Of a DNA stretch of 64,000 nucleotides, positions 50,599 to 60,315 are shown piece by piece. Numbering within the stretch: the first letter of the stretch is position 1; each line of letters begins with the position of its first letter. The DNA lies in assembly GCA_020248865.1 (NCBI GenBank), contig JADCGS010000001.1, forward strand, positions 372,001-436,000, in the 5' to 3' direction. The translations under genes and the position numbers were made by a program. The DNA comes from Burkholderiales bacterium. GTDB taxonomy: Bacteria; Pseudomonadota; Gammaproteobacteria; Burkholderiales; Burkholderiaceae_F. The notes under the pieces were generated by a model. The model saw only the letters and a program-made list of their open reading frames with translations, was not told the DNA's origin and did not search any database.

Positions 50599-53316
50599 CT
50601 AGACCGTGACCGGGTTCGGCTTGTCCGGATCGAGCCCGTATTTGCGGATCGCCTCGGCCACCTTGGCCACCGGCAGCGCGCCCTCGTCGGCCAGCGCCTT
50701 CAGCGCCGCCACCACGACGTAGTGGCGATTGACCTCGAAGAACTCGCGCAGCTTCTCGCGCGTGTCGGAACGGCCGAAGCCGTCGGTCCCGAGCACCGTG
50801 TAGCTGCGCCCACGCGGGATGAACGGCCGGATCTGGTCGGCAAACAGGCGCATGTAGTCCGTGGAGGCGATCACCGGGCCGGCGGTGCGCTCCAGCAACT
50901 GCGTGACGTAGGCCTGGCGCGGATTGCGGTCGGCCGGGTGCAGCAGGTTGTAGCGCTCCGCGTCGATGCCGTCGCGGCGCAGCTCGGTAAAACTGGTGCA
51001 GCTCCACACGTCGCCGGCCACGCCCCAGTCCTGTTCGAGCAGTTCGGCGGCGGCCATGACCTCGCGCAGGATGGTGCCGCTGCCCAGCAGTTGCACGCGC
51101 GGGATCGACAGGCCGGAGCCCGACCCCGCCAGCCCCTCCTTGAGCCGGTACATGCCCTTGAGGATGCCCTCCTCCTGGCCGCTCTTGAGGCCCGGGTGCG
51201 GGTAGTTCTCGTTCATCAGCGTGACGTAGTACCAGACGTTCTCCTGGTCCTGGACCATGCGCTTGAGGCCATGCTGCAGGATCACCGCGACCTCGTGCGC
51301 GAAGGTCGGGTCGTAGCTGAGGCAGTTCGGGATGGTCGCACTCATCAGGTGCGAGTGCCCGTCCTGGTGCTGCAGGCCCTCGCCGTTGAGCGTGGTGCGG
51401 CCGCTGGTGGCCCCGAGCAGGAAGCCGCGCGCCTGCATGTCGCCGGCAGCCCAGGCCAGATCGCCGATGCGCTGGAAGCCGAACATCGAGTAGAAGATGT
51501 AGAAGGGGATCATGATGCGGTTGTTCGTCGAGTACGACGTCGCACCGGCGATCCACGAGCTCATCGCGCCCGCCTCGTTGATGCCCTCCTCGAGGATCTG
51601 CCCCTTGGCGTCCTCCCGGTAGTACATCACCTGGTCCTTGTCCACCGGCTCGTACAGCTGGCCCTGCTGGCTGAAGATGCCGAGCTGGCGGAACATGCCC
51701 TCCATGCCGAAGGTGCGGGCCTCGTCGGGGATGATCGGCACCGCACGCGGGCCCACCGTCTTGTCGCGCACGAGCTGGGTGAGAAAGCGCACGAAGGCCT
51801 GCGTCGTGCTGATCTCGCGCCCCTCGGCCGTCGGCTCCAGGATCGCGCTGAAGGTCTGCAGCGGCGGCACCGCCATCTTCTCGTCGGCCAGCTTGCGCCG
51901 TTGCGGCAGGTAGCCGCCGAGCGCGCGGCGCCGCTCGTGCAGGTAGCGCATCTCCGGCGAGTTCTCGGCCGGCTTGAAAAACGGCACCTCCTCCAGCTTG
52001 TCGTCCGGGACCGGGATGGCGAAGCGGTCGCGGAACTCGCGGATGGCCGCATCGTCCAGCTTCTTGAGCTGGTGCGTCGGGTTTTTGCCTTCGCCGATCT
52101 TGCCCATGCCATAGCCCTTGACGGTCTTGGCGAGGATCACGGTGGGCTGGCCGCTGTGCCTGGTGGCGGCGGCGTAGGCCGCGTAGATCTTGTGCGGGTC
52201 ATGGCCGCCGCGGTTCAGGCGCCAGATGTCCGCATCCGACATGCGCGCGACCATCTCCAGCGTCTGCGGGAACTTGCCGAAGAAGTGCTTGCGCACGAAG
52301 GCGCCATCGTTGGCCTTGAAGTTCTGGTACTCGCCATCGACGGTCTGCTCCATCAGACGCAGCAGCCAGCCGTCCTTGTCGCGGGCGATCAACGGGTCCC
52401 AGTAGCTGCCCCAGATCAGCTTGATGACGTTCCAGCCGGCGCCGCGGAAGTCGCCCTCCAGCTCCTGGATGATCTTGCCGTTGCCGCGCACCGGGCCGTC
52501 GAGCCGCTGCAGGTTGCAGTTGACGACGAAGATCAGGTTGTCGAGCTTTTCGCGCGCCGCCATGCCGATGGCGCCGAGCGACTCGGGTTCGTCCATCTCG
52601 CCGTCGCCGCAGAACACCCACACCTTGCGCTGGCTGGTGTCGGCGATGCCGCGGGCATGCAGGTACTTCAGGAAGCGCGCCTGGTAGATGGCCTGGATCG
52701 GGCCCAGGCCCATCGACACGGTCGGGAACTGCCAGAACTCCGGCATCAGCTTGGGATGCGGGTACGAGGTCACCCCCTTGCCGTCGACATCGCGCCGGAA
52801 GTTGAGCAGTTGCTCCTCGCCGATGCGGCCCTCCAGGAAAGCGCGCGCGTAGATGCCGGGCGCCGAATGGCCCTGGAAGTAGACGAGGTCGCCGCCAAAG
52901 TCGCCGTGCGGCGCGCGCCAGAAGTGGTTGAAGCCCACTTCCATCAGCGTGTTCACCGAGGCGTAACTGGCGATATGGCCGCCCAGATCACCTTCGCCGC
53001 GGTTGGCCCGCACCACCATGGCCATCGCGTTCCAGCGGTTGTAGGAACGGATGCGCTCTTCCAGCGCTGCGTCGCCGGGCGAGGGCTCCTCCAGATGCGG
53101 TGGAATGGTGTTGATGTAAGCGGTGTTGGCCGAGTACGGGATGTAGGCGCCATTGCGGCGCGCCTCATCGGTCAGGCGCTCGAGCAGGTAGTGCGCGCGC
53201 TGCGGACCTTCGCGGTCGAGCACACCTTCCAGCGCCTCGAGCCACTCGCGCGTCTCCTGCGGGTCGAGGTCGGCGGCGTCGTTGGCGGCCGGCAGGAAAT
53301 TCGGTACCGCTGACAT
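50599..53316 (-). CDS. aceE: Pyruvate dehydrogenase E1 component, homodimeric type
   Basis: The 905-residue thiamine-diphosphate enzyme is the homodimeric E1 found in proteobacteria. It has HFWRAPHGDFGGDLVYFQGHSAPGIYARAF, the ThDP motif CGDGEMDEPES and NCNLQRLDGPVRGNGKIIQELE, and a C-terminal transketolase half ending DKPNPVTV. AAGGAG lies five bases before the ATG at 53316, so the frame open to 53406 is not used. It is the first gene of the pyruvate dehydrogenase operon. The upstream AT-rich island (53403-53440) is shared with the divergent sensor kinase. Confidence 0.97.
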   Translation of the reverse strand: MSAVPNFLPAANDAADLDPQETREWLEALEGVLDREGPQRAHYLLERLTDEARRNGAYIPYSANTAYINTIPPHLEEPSPGDAALEERIRSYNRWNAMAMVVRANRGEGDLGGHIASYASVNTLMEVGFNHFWRAPHGDFGGDLVYFQGHSAPGIYARAFLEGRIGEEQLLNFRRDVDGKGVTSYPHPKLMPEFWQFPTVSMGLGPIQAIYQARFLKYLHARGIADTSQRKVWVFCGDGEMDEPESLGAIGMAAREKLDNLIFVVNCNLQRLDGPVRGNGKIIQELEGDFRGAGWNVIKLIWGSYWDPLIARDKDGWLLRLMEQTVDGEYQNFKANDGAFVRKHFFGKFPQTLEMVARMSDADIWRLNRGGHDPHKIYAAYAAATRHSGQPTVILAKTVKGYGMGKIGEGKNPTHQLKKLDDAAIREFRDRFAIPVPDDKLEEVPFFKPAENSPEMRYLHERRRALGGYLPQRRKLADEKMAVPPLQTFSAILEPTAEGREISTTQAFVRFLTQLVRDKTVGPRAVPIIPDEARTFGMEGMFRQLGIFSQQGQLYEPVDKDQVMYYREDAKGQILEEGINEAGAMSSWIAGATSYSTNNRIMIPFYIFYSMFGFQRIGDLAWAAGDMQARGFLLGATSGRTTLNGEGLQHQDGHSHLMSATIPNCLSYDPTFAHEVAVILQHGLKRMVQDQENVWYYVTLMNENYPHPGLKSGQEEGILKGMYRLKEGLAGSGSGLSIPRVQLLGSGTILREVMAAAELLEQDWGVAGDVWSCTSFTELRRDGIDAERYNLLHPADRNPRQAYVTQLLERTAGPVIASTDYMRLFADQIRPFIPRGRSYTVLGTDGFGRSDTREKLREFFEVNRHYVVVAALKALADEGALPVAKVAEAIRKYGLDPDKPNPVTV

Positions 53317-53402
53317 GGGGACTCCTTCGCGTTGCCCGCTGTGGCGCGGGTGGGGACCATGGGCCGGTCGAGCGGCTCCCGGGCCGGCTCGCCAGACGCG
53401 CG

Positions 53403-53440
53403 GCAATGTATCAGATACTTCCGAATTACGACATATGATT
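53403..53440. promoter_or_regulatory. AT-rich island between aceE and the sensor kinase
   Basis: This stretch stands out from the GC-rich background. It holds the palindrome GTATC-A-GATAC (53408-53418), a TACATT element facing aceE (53405-53410) and a TATGAT element facing the kinase gene (53434-53439). It probably contains both promoters and an operator. The palindrome does not match the E. coli PdhR consensus. Confidence 0.45.
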
Positions 53441-53611
53441 TCTTAAGGTGAAACAAGAAGCCCGGCGAATCGGCGGCCACGCGGGCAAAGGCGGCTGCCC
53501 TGGCCCTGGCATGCAGCGCGCGAACCCGCAAGCAGGGAGTCGGGTTCAGCCGACGCGGCTATGCTCGTCGCAGGCTGCCGCTGCACCGCCGCGCGCCTCC
53601 TCGCCCGTCCC

Positions 53612-56017
53612 ATGACCGACTCGCCCTTGCCGGGCCCAGACCGCCTCGACAAGCTGGGCCCGACGCTCGATGCACTGTCGCACGACGCGCCGCGCGAGCG
53701 CAGCGCGACCTGGCTGCCGTTTGCCGCGATCGCGCTGCTGGCGCTGCTGATCGCCGGCCTGTTCATCGCGATCGTGCTCGAGGACCGGCAGTTGCAGCGC
53801 GAGGCACTGCAGCGCGACGTCGACAGCGCCGCCCAGCAATTGGTGGTGCGTCTCGGCGGCCTCACCGAGGCACTGACGACGAGCGCTCTGGAAATCAAGT
53901 CGGGCGCGCTGGGCGAGAAGCGTTTTCTCGGCATCGGGCGCGACCTGATCGCGGCCAAGCCGGAGATCGTCCGCATCAAGCGGGTCGGTGCCACCGGCGC
54001 GCTCGCCTGGGGACCGGTACCGCTGGCGCTGTCGCCCGCGCGGCCCGAGCGACTCGAGCCGGGCCTGCAGCCGCTGCTGGAGCGCGTGCGCACCACGGCG
54101 CAGCCGGCGCTGGGGGTGCTGCCGGCGGTCGAGGGCAGCAGTGCCGGGCAGCTCGCACTGGTCGTGCCGCTGTTTGCCGAACAGGGCTTCGACGGCGCCC
54201 TGATCGCCCGCATCTCGGCGCAGGCGCTGCTGCTGCAGGCTCTGTCGGAGGAGTCACGCTCGCGCTACCGGCTGACCCTGTCCACCCAGGACCAGCCGCT
54301 GGGCAGCACCAGCAGCACCAGCGCCGCCCGCAATGCACTGCGCGCCTCGATCCCGCTGACCCTGCTGCCGCTGCAGATGCAAGCACTGCAGCTCGACGCC
54401 ACCGCATTCCGCAACCCGTCCACCCTGACCGCCGATCCGCTGCTCTGGATCACACTGGCGTTGGGCATCGCGGTGGCCATCGCACTGGCCGCACTGCTGC
54501 GCTTTACCAGCCGCCTGGTCCGCAAGGATCGGGCGCTGCTGACCGAGACGGCGCTGCGGCGGGCCATGGAAGACTCGTTGGCAACCGGCCTGCGCGTGAT
54601 CGACCGCCAGGGCCGCATCCGCTACGTGAACCGGTCGTTCTGCCAGATGACCGGCTGGAGCGAGGCCGAGCTGGTCGGCCGGGTTGCCCCCTTCCCCTAT
54701 TGGCCTCAGGAGCTGTGCGGCGACTACCAGGCCAAGCTGATCAGCGTCCTGGGGGGCGAACTGGCACCGGGCGGCTTCGAGCTGGTGGTCCAGCGCAAGG
54801 ACGGCAGCCGCTTCGATGCCCGTATGTACGACTCGGCCCTGGTCGATGCCGCCGGCCGCCAGATCGGCTGGGTGACCTCGATGGCCGACATCACCGAGCC
54901 CAAGCGCGTGCGCAACGAGCTGGCCGCCGCCCACGACCGCTTCACCAAGGTGCTCGAGTCGCTGGAGGCCGCCGTGTCGGTGGTGGTGCGCGATGAGGAC
55001 GGCACGCTGGCCGGGCTGCTGTTTGCCAACCGCGAGTACCAGCGGCTGTTCGGCGACAGCGCCGCAGGCCATCGCCGCCTGTCGGCGCGCCTGCTCGGCG
55101 CCGCCGCGGAACTGCACGCCGGCGAGGCGCTCGACGAGGAGACCGGGCGCTGGTTCGACGTCCGGCTGCGCGACATCCGCTGGGTGGACGGCCGCGCGGC
55201 CGAGCTGCAGATCGCCACCGACATCACGCTGCGCAAGGAGACCGAGGAAATCGTGCGCCAGCAGCAGGAAAAGGTGCAGTTCACCTCGCGCCTGATGACG
55301 ATGGGCGAGATGGCCTCATCGCTCGCGCACGAGCTGAACCAGCCGCTGACGGCCATCAACAACTACAGCCAGGGCGTGCTCAATCGCCTGCAGAAAGGCC
55401 CGCTGCCATCCGAAGAACTGCTGCCGGCGCTGGAGAAGACCTCCAGCCAGGCGCAGCGGGCCGGCAAGATCATCCGCAGGATTCGCGAGTTCGTGAAGCG
55501 CTCGGAGCCGCGCCGCCGCAGCACGCTGGCCGCCCGCGTGATCGAGGACGCCATCGGCTTCGCCGACATCGAGGCCGCCAAGAAGCGCATTGCCATCGTC
55601 GCCACGGTCGATCCCGCTCTGCCGCCGCTGTACGCCGACCCCATCCTGATCGAGCAGGTGCTGCTGAACCTGCTCAAGAACGCAGTCGATGCGATGGACC
55701 ACGCGCTGATCCGGCGCATCGACGTGACGGCCGGCTTCGCCGCCGAACCGGGACTGGCCGAGATCGCGGTCATCGACCGCGGCAGCGGCATTCCGGAGGA
55801 GCACCTGGCGAACCTGTTCACGCCGTTTTTCAGCACCAAGAGCGAAGGCATGGGAATGGGCCTGAACATCTGCCGCTCGATCATCGAGTTCCACCAGGGC
55901 CGCTTTCTGGTGGGGCGAAATCCCGAGCCGACGGGCGGCACGGTCATGCGCTTCACGATCGAACTTGCCGGCGGCAGCGCGATTGCCGAAAATCGCGCCG
56001 ACACGGGCGCGAGCTGA
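53612..56017 (+). CDS. PAS domain sensor histidine kinase
   Basis: The 801-residue membrane kinase has an N-terminal transmembrane helix (about residues 32-52) and a periplasmic sensing region of about 220 residues. A second helix (about 275-297) and two PAS domains follow (about 320-430 and 440-550). The HisKA domain has H573 in SLAHELNQPLTAINNYS, and an HATPase domain carries the N, G1 and G2 boxes (LLKNAVDAM, DRGSGIP, GMGMGLNI). With the FixJ-type regulator just downstream it forms a two-component pair of the FixL/TtrS type. The start at 53612 is chosen over 53561 because it removes a short non-conserved extension. The signal is unknown. Confidence 0.9.
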   Translation: MTDSPLPGPDRLDKLGPTLDALSHDAPRERSATWLPFAAIALLALLIAGLFIAIVLEDRQLQREALQRDVDSAAQQLVVRLGGLTEALTTSALEIKSGALGEKRFLGIGRDLIAAKPEIVRIKRVGATGALAWGPVPLALSPARPERLEPGLQPLLERVRTTAQPALGVLPAVEGSSAGQLALVVPLFAEQGFDGALIARISAQALLLQALSEESRSRYRLTLSTQDQPLGSTSSTSAARNALRASIPLTLLPLQMQALQLDATAFRNPSTLTADPLLWITLALGIAVAIALAALLRFTSRLVRKDRALLTETALRRAMEDSLATGLRVIDRQGRIRYVNRSFCQMTGWSEAELVGRVAPFPYWPQELCGDYQAKLISVLGGELAPGGFELVVQRKDGSRFDARMYDSALVDAAGRQIGWVTSMADITEPKRVRNELAAAHDRFTKVLESLEAAVSVVVRDEDGTLAGLLFANREYQRLFGDSAAGHRRLSARLLGAAAELHAGEALDEETGRWFDVRLRDIRWVDGRAAELQIATDITLRKETEEIVRQQQEKVQFTSRLMTMGEMASSLAHELNQPLTAINNYSQGVLNRLQKGPLPSEELLPALEKTSSQAQRAGKIIRRIREFVKRSEPRRRSTLAARVIEDAIGFADIEAAKKRIAIVATVDPALPPLYADPILIEQVLLNLLKNAVDAMDHALIRRIDVTAGFAAEPGLAEIAVIDRGSGIPEEHLANLFTPFFSTKSEGMGMGLNICRSIIEFHQGRFLVGRNPEPTGGTVMRFTIELAGGSAIAENRADTGAS

Positions 56018-56070
56018 TCCGATCAACCGGCCGCCAGCGGCCAGCACAACAGCAAGAAGGGCAGTCCAAG

Positions 56071-56688
56071 ATGAGCGAGACGGAACAGAGCCTGGGCGTG
56101 GTCTACGTGGTCGACGATGACGAAGCCGTGCGCGACTCGCTGCAGTGGCTGCTGGAGGGTGTCAACTACAGCGTGCAGGCCTACGACAGCGCCGAGGCCT
56201 TCCTGGCGGCATTCGACCCGCAGGCCCTGGCCTGCCTGATCCTGGACGTGCGGATGCCCGGCATGAGCGGCCTGCAACTGCAGGAGGAGCTGGCGCAGCG
56301 CAAGGCGGAGCTGCCGATCGTGTTCATCACCGGCCACGGCGACGTGCCGATGGCAGTGAGCACCATGAAGAAGGGCGCGGCCGACTTCATCGAAAAGCCG
56401 TTCGACCAGGCCGAACTGAAGGCGCTGGTGGAGAAGATGCTGGCGCAGGCGCGCGAGTCGGCGGCGCAGCGGGAACGCGCGCGCATGAACCAGGCGCTGC
56501 TGGGCAAGCTCACCGCGCGCGAGCAGCAGGTGCTCGAGCGCATCGTCGCCGGCCGGCTGAACAAGCAGATCGCCGATGACCTGGGCATCAGCATCAAGAC
56601 GGTGGAGGCCCACCGCGCCAACATCATGGACAAGCTGAAGGCCAACACGGTGGCCGACCTGATGCGAATCGCGCTGGCAGTTGGCTGA
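56071..56688 (+). CDS. FixJ/NarL-type response regulator
   Basis: The 205-residue regulator has a receiver domain (D59 in LDVRMPGMSG, Lys in IEKPFD) and a C-terminal LuxR helix-turn-helix (LTAREQQVLERIVAGRLNKQIADDLGISIKTVEAHRA). This is the FixJ/TtrR arrangement with an arginine-rich linker. It follows the sensor kinase by 53 bases and is likely phosphorylated by it. Its gene position next to aceE and before folD and prlC suggests control of central carbon metabolism, which is an inference. Confidence 0.93.
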   Translation: MSETEQSLGVVYVVDDDEAVRDSLQWLLEGVNYSVQAYDSAEAFLAAFDPQALACLILDVRMPGMSGLQLQEELAQRKAELPIVFITGHGDVPMAVSTMKKGAADFIEKPFDQAELKALVEKMLAQARESAAQRERARMNQALLGKLTAREQQVLERIVAGRLNKQIADDLGISIKTVEAHRANIMDKLKANTVADLMRIALAVG

Positions 56689-56734
56689 ACCGACCGCGCC
56701 GCGATCCCCCCCGCGACGCAGCAGCGGGCTCGCC

Positions 56735-56740
56735 TAGACT
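56735..56740 (+). promoter_or_regulatory. -10-like hexamer upstream of folD
   Basis: TAGACT lies 94 bases before the folD ATG, in the 146-base gap after the response regulator. No clear -35 element is seen. Confidence 0.3.
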
Positions 56741-56834
56741 CTCTCCCCAGCCTCGCTCCGACCTCTCGCTCCGACCGCCCGTGCTGCCGCCCCCAACCGG
56801 CGCACGGCAGACCTCCGTCTCCTGACGCACTCCC

Positions 56835-57686
56835 ATGCCCGCCCAGATCATCGACGGCAAGGCGCTGGCCGCCCGCCTGCGCGCCGAACTCGCGCCGCGG
56901 ATCGCCGCGCTGCGCACACGCGGTGTTCAGCCAGGCCTGGCGGTGATCCTGGTCGGCGATGACCCGGCCTCGGCGGTCTACGTGCGCAACAAGGTCAAGG
57001 CCTGCGAGGACACGGGTATCCGCTCGTTCTTCGAGCACCTGCCGGCCGGCATCGGCGAGGCCGAGCTGCTGGCGCGGGTACGACGGCTCAACCAGGATCC
57101 GGCGGTGCACGGCATCCTGGTGCAGATGCCGCTGCCGCGGCCGCTCGACGGCCAGAAGGTGGTCGAGGCGATCGCCTTCGACAAGGACGTCGACGGCCTG
57201 CACGCCACCAACGCCGGGCTGACGCTGATGGGCCGGCCCCACTTTCGCTCCTGCACGCCGTACGGCGTGATGAAGATGCTGGAGTCGATCGGCGTGAACC
57301 CGGCCGGCAAGCACGCGGTGGTGATCGGCCGCTCCAACATGGTGGGCAAGCCGATGGCCATGCTGCTGCTGGCCGCCCACGCGACCGTGACGATCTGCCA
57401 CAGCGCCACGCCCGATCTGGGCGCGCTGCTGCGCCAGGCCGACATCGTGGTGGCCGCCGCCGGCCGCCGCGGCCTCGTCACGGCCGAGATGATCAAGCCC
57501 GGCGCCGTGGTGATCGACGTCGGCACCAACAAGACGCCGGAGGGCAAGCTGGCCGGCGACGTCGACTTCGCTGGCGTCAGCCGGGTCGCCGGCTGGATTT
57601 CACCGGTTCCCGGCGGTGTCGGACCGATGACAATTACCATGTTGCTGGTCAACACGGTCGAGGCCGCCGAGCGCGCCGCCACCTGA
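56835..57686 (+). CDS. folD: Methylenetetrahydrofolate dehydrogenase/cyclohydrolase
   Basis: The 283-residue bifunctional enzyme interconverts 5,10-methylene-, methenyl- and 10-formyl-tetrahydrofolate. It has [23 protein letters not shown] with the catalytic Lys, [15 protein letters not shown]-like [12 protein letters not shown], the NADP loop [18 protein letters not shown], and the C-terminal [11 protein letters not shown]. It is followed by prlC after 9 bases, so the two genes are probably one unit. Confidence 0.97.
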   Translation: MPAQIIDGKALAARLRAELAPRIAALRTRGVQPGLAVILVGDDPASAVYVRNKVKACEDTGIRSFFEHLPAGIGEAELLARVRRLNQDPAVHGILVQMPLPRPLDGQKVVEAIAFDKDVDGLHATNAGLTLMGRPHFRSCTPYGVMKMLESIGVNPAGKHAVVIGRSNMVGKPMAMLLLAAHATVTICHSATPDLGALLRQADIVVAAAGRRGLVTAEMIKPGAVVIDVGTNKTPEGKLAGDVDFAGVSRVAGWISPVPGGVGPMTITMLLVNTVEAAERAAT

Positions 57687-57695
57687 GGATCGTTC

Positions 57696-59759
57696 ATGCC
57701 GCTGGACAGCCCGCCCAATCCCCTGCTCCACATCACCGACCTGGCGCAGTACGACGCGATCGAGCCCGGTCACATCACGCCGGCCGTCGACGAACTGCTG
57801 GCCGCATGCCGGCGCGTGGTGGCCGCCGTGACCGGCGCCGCGGACACGCCCGACTGGGACAGCGTGGTCGAGCCGCTCGACGATGCGCTCGATCGGCTGG
57901 GGCGGGCCTGGGGCGCCGTGTCACACCTGAATGCGGTGGTCGACACCCCGGCGCTGCGCGAGCAGTACAACCTGAACGTGCCCAAGCTGTCGGCGTTCTG
58001 GAGCGAACTGGCGCAGGACGAGCGGCTGTACCAACGCTACAAGGCGCTGGCCGCGCACCCCGACTTTGGGCAGTGGCCGGCGGCCCGCCGCCGCGTCATC
58101 GACAACGAGCTGCGCGACTTCCGCCTCGGCGGGGCCGAGCTCGCGGCGCCGGCCAAGGAGCGGTTGCGGCAGGTGCGTGACCGGCTGTCGCAGCTGTCGA
58201 CCCGGTTCGCGCAGAACGTGCTGGACGCGACCAACGCGTTCGCGCTGTACGTGGACGAGCCGGACGCGGGCCGGCTGGCGGGCATCCCGGACGACGTTCT
58301 GCAGATGTACCGCGAAGCGGCCGCCGCCGACGGCCGCGCCGGCTACAAGCTGACCCTGCAGTTTCCCAGCTACGTCCCGGTGCAGCAGTACGCGCACGAC
58401 CGCGCACTGCGCGAACAGCTGTATCGCGCCTACGTCACGCGTGCGGCCGAGTTCGGCAATCCGGAGTGGAACAATGACCCACTGATGGTGGAAATCCTGG
58501 CGCTGCGGCGCGAGCAGGCGCGGCTGCTGGAGCTGCCGCACTACGCCGCGCTGTCGCTGGTGCCGAAGATGGCCGGCTCCGCCGAGGAAGTGGAGCGCTT
58601 CCTGCTCGATCTGGCGGGGCGCGCCCGTCCCTATGCCGAGCGCGACCTGCGCGAGCTGAGGGACTTCGCCGCGCGCGAGCTGCAGTTGCGCGATTTGCAG
58701 GCCTGGGACATCAACTACGCCAGCGAGAAGCTGCGCGAGGCGCGCTACGCCTACTCGGCCCAGGAGCTGAAGCAGTACTTCACCGAGCCGCGCGTGCTCG
58801 CGGGGCTGTTCAAGGTGATCGAGACCCTGTTCTCGGTGGCCATCGTCGAGGACCGCGCACCGCTGTGGCACCCCGAGGTCAAGTTCTATCGCATCCAGAC
58901 GCTGCAGGGCGAGCCGGTCGGGCACTTCTATCTCGACCTTTACGCGCGCGACCACAAGCAGGGCGGCGCCTGGCAGGACGATGCGCGTTCGCGCCGCCGC
59001 GCCACCGGCCGCAAGCTGCAGACGCCGGTGTCGTACCTGACCTGCAACTTCGCGCGCCCGGTCGGCGGCAAGCCGGCGCTGCTGACGCACAGCGACGTGC
59101 TCACGCTGTTTCACGAGTTCGGCCACGGCCTGCACCACCTGCTGACCGAAGTCGACGAGCTCGCCGTGTCCGGCACCCGCGGCGTCGAATGGGATGCCGT
59201 CGAGCTGCCCAGCCAGTTCATGGAGAACTTCTGCTGGGAGTGGGAGGTGCTGCAGCTGCTGACCGCGCACGTCGACACCGGCGCGCCGCTGCCGCGATCG
59301 CTGTTCGACAAGATGCTGGCGGCGCGCAATTTCCAGAGCGCCATGGGCACGCTGCGACAGGTCGAGTTCGCCTTGGCGGACATGCGGCTGCACGCTCACT
59401 TCGATCCGACCGGCGCCGGCGAGCGCGACGTGCATGCGGTCATCGAGGCGGTACGCCGCGAGGTCGCGGTGGTGCAACCGCCCGCCTACAACCGCATGCT
59501 CAACGGCTTCACCCACATCTTCGCCGGCGGCTATGCGGCCGGCTACTACAGCTACAAGTGGGCCGAAGTGCTGTCGGCCGACGCCTACGCCGCCTTCGAG
59601 GAGGACGGCGATCCGCTGAACCCTGCACGCGGCGCCCGGTTCCGCCGCAGTGTGCTGGCGAGGGGCGGCAGCCGACCTGCGATGGAGTCGTTCATCGAGT
59701 TCCGCGGGCGGCCGCCACGCATCGACGCCCTGCTGCGCCATCACGGCATGACCAATTGA
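57696..59759 (+). CDS. prlC: Oligopeptidase A (M3 family)
   Basis: The 687-residue zinc peptidase has the HEFGH site (H473, E474, H477) in LTLFHEFGHGLHHLL, the downstream Glu in VELPSQFMENFCWEWEVL, and the terminal active-site region FAGGYAAGYYSYKWAEVLSADAYAAFEE. Its length matches E. coli PrlC (680). It degrades signal peptides and other oligopeptides in the cytoplasm. The start is an ATG after GAGGATCG. Its TGA overlaps an ATG (59759), but the next gene probably starts at 59771. Confidence 0.95.
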   Translation: MPLDSPPNPLLHITDLAQYDAIEPGHITPAVDELLAACRRVVAAVTGAADTPDWDSVVEPLDDALDRLGRAWGAVSHLNAVVDTPALREQYNLNVPKLSAFWSELAQDERLYQRYKALAAHPDFGQWPAARRRVIDNELRDFRLGGAELAAPAKERLRQVRDRLSQLSTRFAQNVLDATNAFALYVDEPDAGRLAGIPDDVLQMYREAAAADGRAGYKLTLQFPSYVPVQQYAHDRALREQLYRAYVTRAAEFGNPEWNNDPLMVEILALRREQARLLELPHYAALSLVPKMAGSAEEVERFLLDLAGRARPYAERDLRELRDFAARELQLRDLQAWDINYASEKLREARYAYSAQELKQYFTEPRVLAGLFKVIETLFSVAIVEDRAPLWHPEVKFYRIQTLQGEPVGHFYLDLYARDHKQGGAWQDDARSRRRATGRKLQTPVSYLTCNFARPVGGKPALLTHSDVLTLFHEFGHGLHHLLTEVDELAVSGTRGVEWDAVELPSQFMENFCWEWEVLQLLTAHVDTGAPLPRSLFDKMLAARNFQSAMGTLRQVEFALADMRLHAHFDPTGAGERDVHAVIEAVRREVAVVQPPAYNRMLNGFTHIFAGGYAAGYYSYKWAEVLSADAYAAFEEDGDPLNPARGARFRRSVLARGGSRPAMESFIEFRGRPPRIDALLRHHGMTN

Positions 59760-59770
59760 TGGAGCGTTCG

Positions 59771-60313
59771 ATGCAGCGGATGCTTGCCCCTGCCGCAGCG
59801 GCCCTTCTGGCGCTGCTGCTGGCAGCCCCGGCGCTGGGGCAGTTCAAGTGGACCGACGCCAAGGGCCGCGTCAACTATGGCGACAATCCGCCGGCCGACG
59901 CCCGGAACGTCGAGCGCCTCGGGGCGCGTGCGCCCGATGCGGCCGACCCGCTGGCCGGGGTGCCGTTCGAGGTACGCCGTGCGGTACAGAACTTCCCGGT
60001 GGTGCTGTACACGGCGGCCGACTGCCCGGCGTGTCAGCAGGGGCGCGAGCTGCTGCTGGCGCGCGGCGTGCCCTTCGCGGAGCGCACCATCGGCAGCCGC
60101 GAGGACGTGGAGGAGGCGCGCCGCCTGGGCCTTGGGGACCTCGTTCCCGTGCTGGCGGTCGGCCGGCAGATGCTGCGAACGCCCGACTTCCCGGCCTGGC
60201 AGGCCACCCTCGACGCGGCCGGCTACCCGCGCAGCGCCATCTTGCCGCGCACCTATCGCAATCCGCCCGCACGCCCGCTGCGTGAGCGGCCCGCCCCGGC
60301 CCCGGCGCAGTAG
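59771..60313 (+). CDS. DUF4124/glutaredoxin-like secreted protein
   Basis: The 180-residue protein has a signal peptide (about residues 1-20), a DUF4124 stretch ([17 protein letters not shown]) and a thioredoxin-fold domain with the CPAC motif in [22 protein letters not shown]. It ends in a Pro-rich tail. It probably acts in the periplasm as a thiol-disulfide protein; the function is not established. The ATG at 59771 is used because GGAG lies six bases before it. It is 12 bases after the prlC stop and 2 bases before xthA. Confidence 0.85.
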   Translation: MQRMLAPAAAALLALLLAAPALGQFKWTDAKGRVNYGDNPPADARNVERLGARAPDAADPLAGVPFEVRRAVQNFPVVLYTAADCPACQQGRELLLARGVPFAERTIGSREDVEEARRLGLGDLVPVLAVGRQMLRTPDFPAWQATLDAAGYPRSAILPRTYRNPPARPLRERPAPAPAQ

Positions 60314-60315
60314 TC

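Noticed and set aside
47398..53313. A 1971-codon open frame on the plus strand, antisense to lpdA, aceF and aceE
   Set aside because: It is a mirror of GC-rich codon use in the minus-strand genes. It has no domain, no ribosome binding site and no conserved composition, and the opposite strand encodes well-known enzymes throughout.
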